Origin: PALSA-693 sp963781155
GTDB lineage: Bacteria > Actinomycetota > Acidimicrobiia > Acidimicrobiales > Palsa-688
Reading direction: 5' to 3'
Length of the DNA: 64,000 nucleotides
NCBI GenBank assembly: GCA_963781155.1
Contig: CAWAEC010000012.1
Span: 620,001-684,000 of the forward strand
Both the position numbers and the translations under genes were made by a program. Each line of letters opens with the position of its first letter. Within the stretch, counting starts at the first letter, position 1. Shown piece by piece: positions 55,350 to 63,838 of this stretch. The notes under the pieces are model-generated. The model ran no database searches. It was not told where the DNA came from and saw only the letters and a list, made by a program, of their open reading frames with translations.

Positions 55350-55477
55350 TGGGCGTCCTTGGTCGGTAGCGGTCGTGGAAAGGCGGCGGCGGGGCCGGTC
55401 GGGCGGTCACTTGATGCTCGGTCGGGTCGGATACCAGGCCACGGACCCTGCGATGGCGGTTCACGGGTCTCAAACAT
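55346..55477 (-). CDS. Small upstream reading frame coupled to the MMPL gene
   Basis: A 43-codon frame starting at the ATG at 55477 (MFETREPPSQGPWPG), with GAAAGGGAG upstream, ends in a TGA that overlaps the MMPL GTG start (GTGA). The same MFETR opening begins the MMPL fragment at 58681. It may be a leader peptide for translational coupling or the leftover N-terminus of another MMPL gene. Confidence 0.4.
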   Translation of the reverse strand: MFETREPPSQGPWPGIRPDRASSDRPTGPAAAFPRPLPTKDAQ

Positions 55478-55689
55478 GCTGCTCCCTTTCGCCTTTCGTT
55501 GGCCGGTCCGCGGAGGGGCTGTCCGGGCAGTGTGGAACGACGCCTGCCTGCCTGTCGTCACCGATCCCTGTGAGATCAACGCCCCGGATCTCGAAACAGT
55601 TGCCCCGCCCGCCCGGGCCACATCTCGTCAAACGGCGCCGAGGGCATGCAGCTAGGAGGCGCCTGCCGTCCGGACTCGGAGGATGGAAA

Positions 55690-56105
55690 ACTGGCGATCG
55701 CCGGCGCGACCGAACTCTGCCGCCTCAGCAGAGACCGACAACGAACTGGCAGGCACGCCCACCACCGCCGGTACCTACGCCTTCACCATTCAAGTGACCG
55801 ACACCCTCGGTGACACGCCAGCGGCCAAGTCGGCATCACCATCGACCCCAGACCGCCGCTAAAGATCAGCGGGAACGGCCCCTGCTGCTCGGCGGGGACC
55901 GTCGGCACCGCCTACCCCTACATAGCCTTCAGCACGACCCGCGGCCAGACTCCCTACACCTGGATCCGTCGCCACCGGAGCCGTCCCCGTCCGCCTCGCC
56001 TTCCGCTCTCCCAACCTCTATCAGCTGCACTTCCACCCCGGCGCCGACATCATCCTCGCCGCACCCACAAAAGCGGGCACCTTCAACTTCACGATGAAAA
56101 GGAGC
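55690..56105 (+). pseudogene. Ig-like (He_PIG-type) repeat protein relic
   Basis: Fragments in changing frames look like cadherin/Ig-type repeats of large surface proteins: GTPTTAGTYAFTIQVTDTLG at about 55757, GTVGTAYPYIAFSTTRGQTP near 55900 with YTW, then in other frames SVATGAVPVRLAF and PTKAGTFNFTM. These match the repeating pattern of putative Ig domains. No start, signal peptide or intact domain remains. Confidence 0.55.
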
Positions 56106-56537
56106 CATGAGCGTTCTCTGTTCAGCGTCGGCCGGGCGGGCCCGAAAACATCGCAACGACAGCGGCAACGACCCCCCTGCGCCCAGCACGACCGCACCGC
56201 GGACACAGGCGCCACTCTGGCGGAAGTCCAAGCCCTTGTCGGCCGCGCCACCCCCCGCATGCCAAAGCGTGGGAGGCCCACACCGGAACATCTTGGGCGG
56301 CCGCCCAAGCCGCCCGCCGAGCGCTCGTGTGGCGAACCCTTGGTCAATGCTGAGTCGAGCCTGGCCCAGCAACCGACCAGCTGGGTGGCCTCCTAGTCGG
56401 TACAGGCCGACCGCTATCTGGCCACCAAGGGGCGGGCCTTGGACTGCCGGCGTCGATCGGTGGTTCTATGGCTGTAACAGCTAGCTGGCGACTTCCGCTC
56501 GGACTTCCCGAAGGGGGCTAATTCGCATCGGTGCCTG
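56106..56537. other. Gene-free stretch
   Basis: Frames of 100-147 codons overlap on both strands here (for example 55929-56372 on the minus strand) without recognisable motifs. It is probably decayed sequence following the Ig-repeat relic. Confidence 0.35.
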
Positions 56538-56723
56538 CTACGAGGCTATCTGTGCCGGCCATATCTGGTGGTGGTCCAGATCGATGCTGAGCCAACCGAG
56601 GTCGTGGCGAAGATCGTTTATCTCGCTCAGCAGAGTGTCCGCCAGTTCGTGCCTTAGGCTTTGGCGCAGGTGGCCCTCCCCGTCAAAGAGCCGGCCTTCC
56701 AGGCTCGCCACCTTCCCCACCAT
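56538..56723 (-). CDS. Small uncharacterised protein
   Basis: From an ATG at 56723 the frame reads MVGKVASLEGRLFDGEGHLR then QSLRHELADTLLSEINDLRH and DLGWLSIDLDHHQIW. The composition looks like a real helical protein and the reading frame extends upstream to 56903 with less convincing sequence. No family is recognised and no clear ribosome site is seen, so the start is uncertain. Confidence 0.4.
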   Translation of the reverse strand: MVGKVASLEGRLFDGEGHLRQSLRHELADTLLSEINDLRHDLGWLSIDLDHHQIWPAQIAS

Positions 56724-57104
56724 GGCGGATCGTTGGGCCAGTGGCATCCGAGGGGCGAGGCCGTAGCTTTCCACCTCCGTTCGGCTGGTGGTGCTGCTCC
56801 TCGCCTGGCACGAGCGGACGGCGGCTGGCGCCCTTCCCTTTGGGTTCGAGGTTCTGGTCCCTGGGCTTGTGGTCACGGTGGTCCCTGATCGTGGTGTGGA
56901 CATCTCTCTATATATCTCTCTCTGGATTCGGTTTGCTGATCATCGAGAGTTACGCCCTGCCGGGCGGGCGCCGGCCGTCGCCGTGCCGCTCATGCAGGTC
57001 GGCGGTCAAGCGAGAACGGTGAATGGCGGATAATCCGTCCGTCGTCGCTCCAAACGGACTTGCTACGTTGAATCTTCATAGCGATCATCGAACGCGAGGC
57101 GTGG

Positions 57105-57326
57105 TCAGTCTTGCGGTGGGAGGCGGGAACCGACGACCCTCCAACCGCCCAGTTCGCGTCGCCAGTGGAGGGGTCCTTCTTGTTCCCACGGACGCTGGGC
57201 TTCGAGTAGTCGCTGGTGCAGGTAGACGCTGTCGTGCCATCCTCGCACCAGACTGTGGATCAGTCGGCGGACGAGCCGGGCCGGTCCCGACTCGATTCGG
57301 ATGTCTATTGCAGTTGACCTATTCAT
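57105..57326 (-). CDS. Small basic protein of unknown function
   Basis: A 73-residue frame reads ARLVRRLIHSLVRGWHDSVY then LHQRLLEAQRPWEQEGPLHW and RRELGGWRVVGSRLPPQD. It has the balanced, Trp/Arg-rich composition of a genuine small actinobacterial protein. No ribosome site is obvious before the ATG at 57326. It reads in the same direction as the small gene at 57449 and the WhiB relic. Confidence 0.5.
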   Translation of the reverse strand: MNRSTAIDIRIESGPARLVRRLIHSLVRGWHDSVYLHQRLLEAQRPWEQEGPLHWRRELGGWRVVGSRLPPQD

Positions 57327-57448
57327 GAGAACCAGTGGGCCCTGGCCGGCATGTCATCGCCGGGTGGCCTGGTGCGACCGGGGCGCGGCTCATTGGATTG
57401 CTCCTTCTCGTGTGGTAGGTGGGGGCCTGGTCGGCCCGAGGATCTGCC

Positions 57449-57748
57449 TCAGCACTGGACTGAACTGGTCGGTGCGTGCCGGTGGGCGGCGAGGGCCGGT
57501 TCCTGAGGTTGCTCGGTGTCAACCGCAGAGATGTGGGTGAGGCTGTCGGGTCGGTCGCTGTCGGCTTTTGGGCTGACGGTCGTTCGAGTCTGAACGCGGT
57601 GGGCAGCAGGTGGGGCCGCTCCGCTCGCCGAAGTCCGCCATCGGCGGGCGCGCCGAGCGTGCTGCGCCCGTCTCGCCTTCTCGGCCGTGGCGATCATGTC
57701 CTTCACGTGTTCGGCGGCGACCTGTTGCAACATGGCGGGGTGCATCAT
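57449..57748 (-). CDS. Small Ala/Arg-rich protein downstream of WhiB relic
   Basis: A 99-codon frame begins MMHPAMLQQVAAEHVKDMIA then TAEKARRAQHARRARR. Short proteins with this N-terminal helix and basic run are common in actinobacteria, though unnamed. The ATG at 57748 has GGAGG nine bases upstream and overlaps the stop of the WhiB relic (ATGA). The C-terminal ~60 residues are less convincing. Confidence 0.45.
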   Translation of the reverse strand: MMHPAMLQQVAAEHVKDMIATAEKARRAQHARRARRWRTSASGAAPPAAHRVQTRTTVSPKADSDRPDSLTHISAVDTEQPQEPALAAHRHAPTSSVQC

Positions 57749-58041
57749 TCGTGATCGCCTCCAAAGGTTGCTTGGTGCGGCCGGCCGCGCCGTCTTTTGG
57801 TCTCGATGATCCGGCCATGCCCGAAGATCTCGCCGCCCCAGACACCGGTCGGCTGGGCACGCTCGAGCGCGCCCGCGAGCCAGGGCTGGCGGCGCGGCAC
57901 CCCCGGCAGTACGCCTGGGCCAGCTTGAGTTTCGGGGACAGCGCGACTTCGAGCGATTCGGTGTGGTCGCCATTGTTGGTGATTGGCGGGGACGGCGGTC
58001 TCGGTCAACTCCGCCGGCAGGTCGGTACGGGTCTGGGGCAT
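57745..58041 (-). pseudogene. WhiB-like regulator, decayed
   Basis: The frame from an ATG at 58041 (MPQTRTDLPAELTETA) ends GVWGGEIFGHGRIIETKRRR with GRPHQ, the G[V/I]WGG turn and basic tail of WhiB proteins. A different frame supplies LSPKLKLAQAYCRGCR with two of the cluster cysteines. In the final frame the position of the last cysteine reads Trp (RQPWLAGAL). The frameshift and lost ligand argue against cluster binding. Confidence 0.5.
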
Positions 58042-58680
58042 GCAGCCAGTGTGAAGTCACGCGGCCACGCTGTCGTCACCGATCGCGGTGAGATCATCTG
58101 GACTAGTTCGAATTCGTGATCGGCCGGGCTGGCTAGCAGTCCTTCCGATCAGGACCATCTCTGAGACGAGCGCGAGCGACGCGAGTCGAACTCGCGTCCT
58201 CAGCTTCGAAGCGCCGACGCCGTTAACGCAATCTCCGCCGCCTCGGCGATACTGGTCCCCGACGCCATCGACTTCACCTAGGCGGCGTCCCACCCCGGGG
58301 GGACCTCATTATCAACGGGATCGGGCTGGCCGTGAACGAGGCGGCAGGCGGCAAGCCGTCGACATCCAGCGGGCTTCGATCTCGTCCTCGCTGTTTTCGT
58401 AACCGGGCCTCCGCCCGTTGTGACCTGAACGGCCCAGACCAGCCAGCGATTCGATGCCGGTCAGGAACCGCTAGCCGGGACTGACCATCCGGCGTTCCAC
58501 CGCTCGCCGCGCTGGCAACCTACCCGGTGTGCTCCCTCCCGCCCGGCGTGCTCCCCCGGTCGCATCGGTCTCGGATCGGGGGCGTTGATCTCACCGGGAT
58601 GAGTGATGACCGCGGCGACCGCCTGGTTCACGCTGGTCCCGGGTAGCTGTCACAGGAATCCGCGAACGAAAGGTCGCCGC
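58042..58680. other. Gene-free stretch of ~640 bases
   Basis: No domain-bearing frame is seen. Minus-strand bases near 58190 (GAGTTCGACTC) resemble a tRNA T arm but no acceptor, D or anticodon arm can be built around it. AAAGG near 58670 belongs to the following gene. Confidence 0.35.
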
Positions 58681-59132
58681 ATGTTTGAGACCCGCGCCCC
58701 CCGAGCGAGTCGGACCGCGTCAGGCCAGTCGGCGCCGAATCGCCTGGTGGGGTTCATCGCCGGCCGGCGCACCGAGTGGCTGGTCCGGGTTTGTGGATAG
58801 TCGCGCTCGTCGGGCTGTCCCCGTTTTCCTCCAAGCTGGCCGGCGCCCAGAAGAACGACGCCGTCCAGTACCTTCCGTCCTCGGCCGAGTCGACCAAGGT
58901 GTTCAACGAGACCAAGCCCTTCATAGGCGACAGCATCCCTACCTCGATCACCTATCAGCGGACGACGGGGATCACCGGCGCGGACCGGGCCAAGATCGCC
59001 GCCGACATCGGCAGGATCGACATTGACGTGCTCGGCTCCCAATCGCCGGGTCCGAAGGTAACGGAGTCGGGAGACGGCCAGGCCGTGCTGGTGAACCTCG
59101 AGGTGCCGGCCAATGGCACCACCGACCGGTGA
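58681..59132 (+). pseudogene. MMPL transporter N-terminal fragment
   Basis: Starts MFETRAPRASRT with AAAGG upstream, continues NRLVGFIAGRRTEWLV, then after a frame change near 58790 reads LWIVALVGLSPFSSKLAGAQ and KNDAVQYLPSSAESTKVFNE, the first membrane helix and start of the periplasmic domain of an MMPL protein. It stops at 59132, so ~80% of the protein is absent. It is not the missing part of the MMPL at 52740-55349, which has its own N-terminus. Confidence 0.65.
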
Positions 59133-59696
59133 AAGCGGCGTCGCGTCCGCCGGACCGCTGGCGCAGCGAGGCTCTGGCCCGGGCGGTCGAGGAGATCGAA
59201 GCCGGGATGGACCAGGCGTGGGCAACCCTCCTCGAGAAAACGGCCGTGCGGCCGGGATCCCCGGAGGAGATGGACCTGGCTTGGGTGGTCGCCGACCGCC
59301 CCGCCGAGCGCGACTGGCGGGTGGTCGACGCCGCCCTTGACCGGCTGTCCTGCCCGGAGTGCGATTGCCAGCTCACCACCGGTCCGGTGTCCTGCCGGAC
59401 CTGCACCTATTACCACGGCATGCGCTTCACCGCCCGTGAGCGCGACCGACCGCCGGCCCGTGCCGGCACCGAGCACGCCCTGCGCGTCGCGTGCGTGGTC
59501 GCTCGGACCCGAACCAGGTACTCAGCCCACGCCCGGGTCGGCTACGAACTGCTCCTCCCCGTCCTGCTCGCCGGGACCGTGCCCACGCAGCGCCCAAGCT
59601 CAGGCCGCCCGGGCGCTGATCAGCAAGCTGACAGACGAAGAATGCGACCAGGTCACCAGCATGTCAGACGTCGAAAACCGGGCGCGTGGTCGCTGA
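59129..59696 (+). pseudogene. Uncharacterised Cys-pair protein, one frameshift
   Basis: From a GTG at 59129 the frame reads RSEALARAVEEIEAGMDQAW, then VVDAALDRLSCPECDCQLTT and GPVSCRTCTYYHGMRF, two CxxC/CxxxC-type pairs suggesting a zinc ribbon. It ends its first frame near 59590; the second frame continues AQAQAARALISKLTDEECDQ with VTSMSDVENRARGR and stops at 59696. The start overlaps the end of the MMPL fragment by four bases. No function is known. Confidence 0.5.
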
Positions 59697-59730
59697 ACGG
59701 TCGGCGGAGCCCGCGCCCGTCCGGGTCGGT

Positions 59731-61221
59731 TCAGTCTCGAGCCGGCTCGGGGCCGGCGATCAGCTGCCAGCGACCGTTGATACCCAGCTTGCGGTACACG
59801 TGGGTCAGGTGGGTCTGGACCGTGTTGAGCGAAAGGTACAGCTGGGCGGCGATTTCCCGGTTGGTCCGTCCGGCCCGGGCCAGGTCGGCGACCGCCTTCT
59901 CTTGGGGCGTGAGCGCACCGGACGGGGTCGTGCCGGAACGGCCGCCGGCCCGGCGCCACGCCACCCGGGCCTGCCGGGCGTGCCAGCCCGCCCCGCACCC
60001 CTCCGCCAGGGCCAGCGACTTCGCCAGCACCGGCCGGGCCTGTGCCGCCTGGCCGTGTCGGAGCAGGAACGAGCCGTAGTCGGTAAGGGTGTCGCTCCTG
60101 GCCAGGGGCATGGCCGGGTGGTGGAGCGAGACGGCTCGGGCGAACCCCTCGGCGGCACCGTCGAGGTCGCCCTGGCGTTCGGCTAGGGCCGCTCGCCCGG
60201 CGGCCGCCACGGCCTTGGGCCAGCACGCCGGCAGGGCAGCGGCTCTCGGCTCCAACCAGTCGACCACCCTGGCCGCGTCATCGTCTCGGCCGCAGGCCAA
60301 GTAGGCGGAGATGGCCGGCGCCGCCCACGGATAGATGCACGGTTCGAGCAGCCCCCACCGGACCGCCGACCGCTCCATACGGCCGAAGATAGCCGCCGCC
60401 TCCTCCACCTGGCCCCGGCGCAGGGCCAGCACACCGCGGCGGCAGTGGCCCACGGTCCATAACCGACCCAGCCAATCCGTACCTGCGCTCGTGTCGTCCA
60501 GGCGACGGCACCACCGACCAGCCTCCTCCAGATCGCCCAACTCCGTCAGCACGAGCGCCTTCTGCGAGATGGCAAGGGGCAGGGCAACGTCCATAAGCTC
60601 GGCCGACTCCAGCAGCTCGTCTGCCGCGACGAGGGCCTGGTCGAGCCGGCCGGTGCGACAAAAGACTTCCACCAGGGAGTACTGGCTTTCGATCAGGGTC
60701 ATGGGATAGCGCTTCCGCGCTGCCTCGGCTATCACTCGGGTAAGGAGGTCTTCGGCCTCGACGAAACGCTCCGACCAGGTGGCCAACTCGGCGTAGAGGA
60801 CCTGAGGATCCGACCACTGCGCCACCTCCGGTGTGTCCCGGGGGGCCAAGCGGGCCGCTCTGGCCGCCCCTTCGGCCACCTCCAGCCCGGCCGGGTCGCC
60901 ACCCAGGTAGGCACACTGACCCCAGGCTGCCTCGGCGAGAAACCGGATCGGGCCACCGACCTGGGCCGCCACCGCCCGGGCCCTGGTAGCGAGAGGGAAC
61001 GCGCTGCTCGGTCCGGAACGCAGCAGTCGCAGGTGGGCCTGGTCGACCAGCACAACCGCGGCCAGCTCCGGAGGCTCGGGTTCTATCAGGGTCACGGCTT
61101 GCTCTAGCCGGGCCGCCGCGGCGTCGACGTGCCCGGCCCGGAACTCCGCCTGGGAGAGCTCGGTCAGGCCGGCGACGCGCACGGGAACCGGCAGCTCGGG
61201 CGCGCACCAGCAGCGCCTCAC
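59731..61221 (-). CDS. LuxR/LAL-type regulator, C-terminal part
   Basis: This 496-codon frame carries the TPR-like helical region (AEFRAGHVDAAAARLEQAVT, EAEDLLTRVIAEAARKR, DQALVAADELLESAEL, GVLALRRGQVEEAAAIFGRM) and a C-terminal LuxR helix-turn-helix (ALTPQEKAVADLARAGRTNR then EIAAQLYLSLNTVQTHLTHV and YRKLGINGRWQL). It lacks its own ATPase, which is in the overlapping frame at 61218-62486, so the two are best read as one ~900-residue large ATP-binding LuxR regulator split by a frameshift near 61220. The GTGA overlap could alternatively allow coupled translation of two chains. Confidence 0.85.
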   Translation of the reverse strand: MRRCWCAPELPVPVRVAGLTELSQAEFRAGHVDAAAARLEQAVTLIEPEPPELAAVVLVDQAHLRLLRSGPSSAFPLATRARAVAAQVGGPIRFLAEAAWGQCAYLGGDPAGLEVAEGAARAARLAPRDTPEVAQWSDPQVLYAELATWSERFVEAEDLLTRVIAEAARKRYPMTLIESQYSLVEVFCRTGRLDQALVAADELLESAELMDVALPLAISQKALVLTELGDLEEAGRWCRRLDDTSAGTDWLGRLWTVGHCRRGVLALRRGQVEEAAAIFGRMERSAVRWGLLEPCIYPWAAPAISAYLACGRDDDAARVVDWLEPRAAALPACWPKAVAAAGRAALAERQGDLDGAAEGFARAVSLHHPAMPLARSDTLTDYGSFLLRHGQAAQARPVLAKSLALAEGCGAGWHARQARVAWRRAGGRSGTTPSGALTPQEKAVADLARAGRTNREIAAQLYLSLNTVQTHLTHVYRKLGINGRWQLIAGPEPARD

Positions 61222-62486
61222 ATAGCCACCGCTGCCTCCTGGTTGTTTCCCGTCGCCCGCAACGCTTGGGCCAGGTCCAGCAACACCTCGACGGGATGGC
61301 CGGCCCGCCCAGACCCACCGCGGCCTGCAGGTGGCGACCGGGCCGTGCCCGGTGCGCCATGGCGCAGAGCTTCTCTGCCCGCCTCGGCCAGGGTGGCCAG
61401 GGCTACCGGGTCGGCCAGTCGAGCCAGCACGGCGTGCTCGGCCGCCTCAGCCGGGGGGGCCTTGCGGGCCAGGAGGACCCGGAAGGCGGCCTCATGAAGG
61501 TGGGCTCGCACCGGAACCGCCTGGTCGTAAACGGCCATGCGGACCAGATGGTGACTGAAGCGGGCCCACCCGTCTCCGGTGACTACGACGAGGCCGGCAC
61601 CGGCCAAGGCGTCAAGCGCCGAAGCCGCCTCGGCCGGCTCCAGGCCGGCGATCTCGGCCGCCACCTCGGGGCGGAACCGCCCGCCGAGCACGCTGGCCGC
61701 CCGCAAGTAGGCGCTGCTGGCGCCACTCACCCCGGTGAAACGGGACAGCAGGAGACGCCGGGCCCACGACCCGCTCCCCTCGCCGCCCGAGGGCAGGGCC
61801 CGGCCGGCCAGCAGGTCGGAGGCCACGTGGTCCAACAGCAGCGGGTTGCCGGCGCAGGCCGCCACGGCCGACTCGATCTCCTCCGGCGAGGCGACGTGGC
61901 CGACACGCGCCGCCAGTATGGCCATCGACCCCTCTGCGCTCAACGGGACCAGACGTTCGCGCCGGGCCAAACCCTCGTGGGACAGCTCGTCGGCGGCCTG
62001 GGCCATCTCCGGCGGCCAGGGTCGGGCCGTGACGACTAGAGCGACGGGCAGGCGGCTCAGGCGACGACAGAGCACTCGCAGCAGGGTGAGGGAGTCGGGG
62101 TCGGCCCAATGGGCGTCGTCCAAGGCGATCAACAACGGGCGCACCGCCACCTCCCGCAGCCGCTCCAAGATGGCGTATAGCCGGCTAGCAACCGTCATAT
62201 ATGCGCCCCGCTCGCCGCCCCCGATGAGCACCTCGGGGCCTAGGAGAGGTTCCAGGGCCTGGCCGATCAGCCCAAACGGCAAGGCTCCCTCGGCTACGTC
62301 GGCCCGACCGACCCCGACCTCCAAACGCCCGCCGGCCACGAGAACGGCGTGGTCGAGCAGACTCGTCTTGCCCAGCCCGGCCTCTCCTACCAAGAACAGG
62401 GCCCCACCCCGACCCGCCACCGCGGCTTCGAGCACGCCGCGCACCGCCGCCATGGGGCTTTCCCGCTCCGCGATGGCCGTGCTCAT
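61218..62486 (-). CDS. LuxR/LAL-type regulator, N-terminal ATPase part
   Basis: This 422-codon frame starts MSTAIAERESPMAAVRGVLE and has the Walker A loop LVGEAGLGKTSLLDHAVLVA and Walker B VRPLLIALDDAHWADPDSLT of STAND/AAA-type signalling ATPases, followed by the sensor and winged-helix region (FSHHLVRMAVYDQAVPVRAH). It ends LLDLAQALRATGNNQEAAVA just where the downstream frame takes over. The whole protein would bind ATP, sense an unknown inducer and activate transcription. It is divergent from the WhiB gene at 62672. Confidence 0.87.
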   Translation of the reverse strand: MSTAIAERESPMAAVRGVLEAAVAGRGGALFLVGEAGLGKTSLLDHAVLVAGGRLEVGVGRADVAEGALPFGLIGQALEPLLGPEVLIGGGERGAYMTVASRLYAILERLREVAVRPLLIALDDAHWADPDSLTLLRVLCRRLSRLPVALVVTARPWPPEMAQAADELSHEGLARRERLVPLSAEGSMAILAARVGHVASPEEIESAVAACAGNPLLLDHVASDLLAGRALPSGGEGSGSWARRLLLSRFTGVSGASSAYLRAASVLGGRFRPEVAAEIAGLEPAEAASALDALAGAGLVVVTGDGWARFSHHLVRMAVYDQAVPVRAHLHEAAFRVLLARKAPPAEAAEHAVLARLADPVALATLAEAGREALRHGAPGTARSPPAGRGGSGRAGHPVEVLLDLAQALRATGNNQEAAVAM

Positions 62487-62671
62487 GCGCTCCGTCCTGT
62501 TCTGTCGATCCAGGGTCGGCCAAGTCTCACCGCAAACCTACGTCCATGCCACCCGCTTCTGAGCCTAGTTTTCAACGCCCTCTCTGATCTCACCGGAAAT
62601 CGGGGACGACACGGCGGCGCCGGTCGTTCACGCTGGCCCTGGTCAACAAGCACGACAAAGGACACAGCGAC

Positions 62672-62986
62672 ATGGTCGACAGCCGCTTTCGACGTAGGAC
62701 TTTTCCGCGGGCCAGCCTCGGGATCCGTAGGCCGTGCCAGACCCGCACTCCCGAACTGTTCTTCCCCGCCGGCGAGAAGCCCTGGGTCGACGCCGACCAC
62801 CCCGGCGCCTGCGACCTGGCCCGCCGCCTGTGCGCCAGCTGCGAGTCGTGCCAATGGTGCCTGACAGCTGCCTTGGCCCACCACGAAAGCTACGGCATGT
62901 GGGGCGGCACAACGCCGGCCGAGCGAGCCCGGATCCTCGTCGACAGCCAGGCGACCATCGCCGGCCCGGAACGAGGGTCCCCATGA
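62672..62986 (+). CDS. WhiB family iron-sulfur transcriptional regulator
   Basis: A 104-residue WhiB protein. The [4Fe-4S] ligands are Cys22 (RRPCQTRTPELFFPAGEK) and the trio Cys54, Cys57 and Cys63 (RRLCASCESCQWCLTAAL), with extra cysteines at 47 and 60. The GMWGG turn follows at about residue 75 and a short basic tail ends the protein. The ATG at 62672 has AAAGGA upstream. WhiB proteins bind the major sigma factor and respond to redox or developmental signals. It is divergent from the LAL regulator gene, sharing a 185-base control region. Confidence 0.9.
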   Translation: MVDSRFRRRTFPRASLGIRRPCQTRTPELFFPAGEKPWVDADHPGACDLARRLCASCESCQWCLTAALAHHESYGMWGGTTPAERARILVDSQATIAGPERGSP

Positions 62987-63352
62987 GGGTCGCATCTCGG
63001 TCGGATCATCCACCCAGGAAAAGGCGTCGGGCGGCCGTCACCGGCTTAGCCCAGGGTGCTCGTCAGCCATCCACACCAGACCCCCAGGAACCGTTGACCG
63101 CACCCCATGGCCAGAACGAATCATGCGCGATCAACACAGCAGAAACCAGCAAGCTCCTTGCCCAGGTGGCCCCCGGAGAAACAACCACGATCTCCGACCT
63201 CCGACCTCCGACCTCCGACCTCCGACACCCGCGCCGCCGACACCGCCCGACCAGGCGGAACGAGGGCTTCCTCCCATCGGCCCGCCACGTCCGCCGGTCC
63301 CACAACTGTCGCCCGCCCGACCTCGCCCACAAGCGGCGCCGAGGAGCAAGAC
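62987..63352. other. Intergenic stretch with a tandem repeat
   Basis: No gene is recognised. The stretch includes five copies of a 7-base unit at 63192-63226. The right end carries GAGGAGC, the ribosome site of the next gene. Confidence 0.45.
63192..63226 (+). repeat. Tandem repeat (CTCCGAC)x5
   Basis: Five perfect head-to-tail copies of CTCCGAC occupy 35 bases between the WhiB gene and the next reading frame. A 7-base unit can change the spacing or frame of anything read through it. Confidence 0.8.
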
Positions 63353-63838
63353 ATGAGAGGCACTGACAGGTCGGTTTCGAAGGACCCGATCGAGACACTC
63401 ACCCGGCGGGCCCGACGGGCATGGCGCCGGTCCGAGCAACAGATAGTCGCCGAACATCGGAACGTCGTGGCCAGCCGGCTCCGTCAACTGGCCACACTCC
63501 AACTTCCCCTCCAGGCCACATCCAAACCGGAGGCAGCGCACCCAGCGATCGTCCGCCTAACTTTTCCGAATTGGCAGATCCTCATAGCCGGCGTTGCCCT
63601 CAAACCGCGGATCGCCCTGGAAGCAGCGGCGAACGCGCACCGGCTACGACTATCAGGTGCGGGCCGGTACGGACAATTCTGGTGGCTCTCCATCAGCGAC
63701 AGCCACGGCATGAGAGTAGTCCTCCTGGGATCCCACTTACAGCTCAGCGCCGTGGGCAAGAGTCCAGATACCGACGACACCCCGCCACCACCGCAACGCC
63801 AGCTTGCCGGCGGGCCAACGACCCGAAAGGGCCACTGA
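63353..63838 (+). CDS. Uncharacterised protein
   Basis: A 161-residue frame with a good GAGGAGC site five bases before the ATG at 63353. It reads ETLTRRARRAWRRSEQQIVA, then NWQILIAGVALKPRIALEAA and RYGQFWWLSISDSHGMRVVL. The N-terminal third is basic and helical; the rest is mixed alpha/beta. No family is recognised. Its stop overlaps the next start (TGATG), so the two form an operon, possibly with the WhiB gene upstream. Confidence 0.55.
   Translation: MRGTDRSVSKDPIETLTRRARRAWRRSEQQIVAEHRNVVASRLRQLATLQLPLQATSKPEAAHPAIVRLTFPNWQILIAGVALKPRIALEAAANAHRLRLSGAGRYGQFWWLSISDSHGMRVVLLGSHLQLSAVGKSPDTDDTPPPPQRQLAGGPTTRKGH

Noticed and set aside
58140..58230. Possible tRNA on the minus strand around GAGTTCGACTC
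   Set aside because: A T-arm-like hairpin is present but no acceptor stem, D arm or anticodon arm can be assembled around it.
63192..63226. Possible CRISPR array
   Set aside because: The units are 7 bases long and directly adjacent with no spacers; it is a simple tandem repeat.
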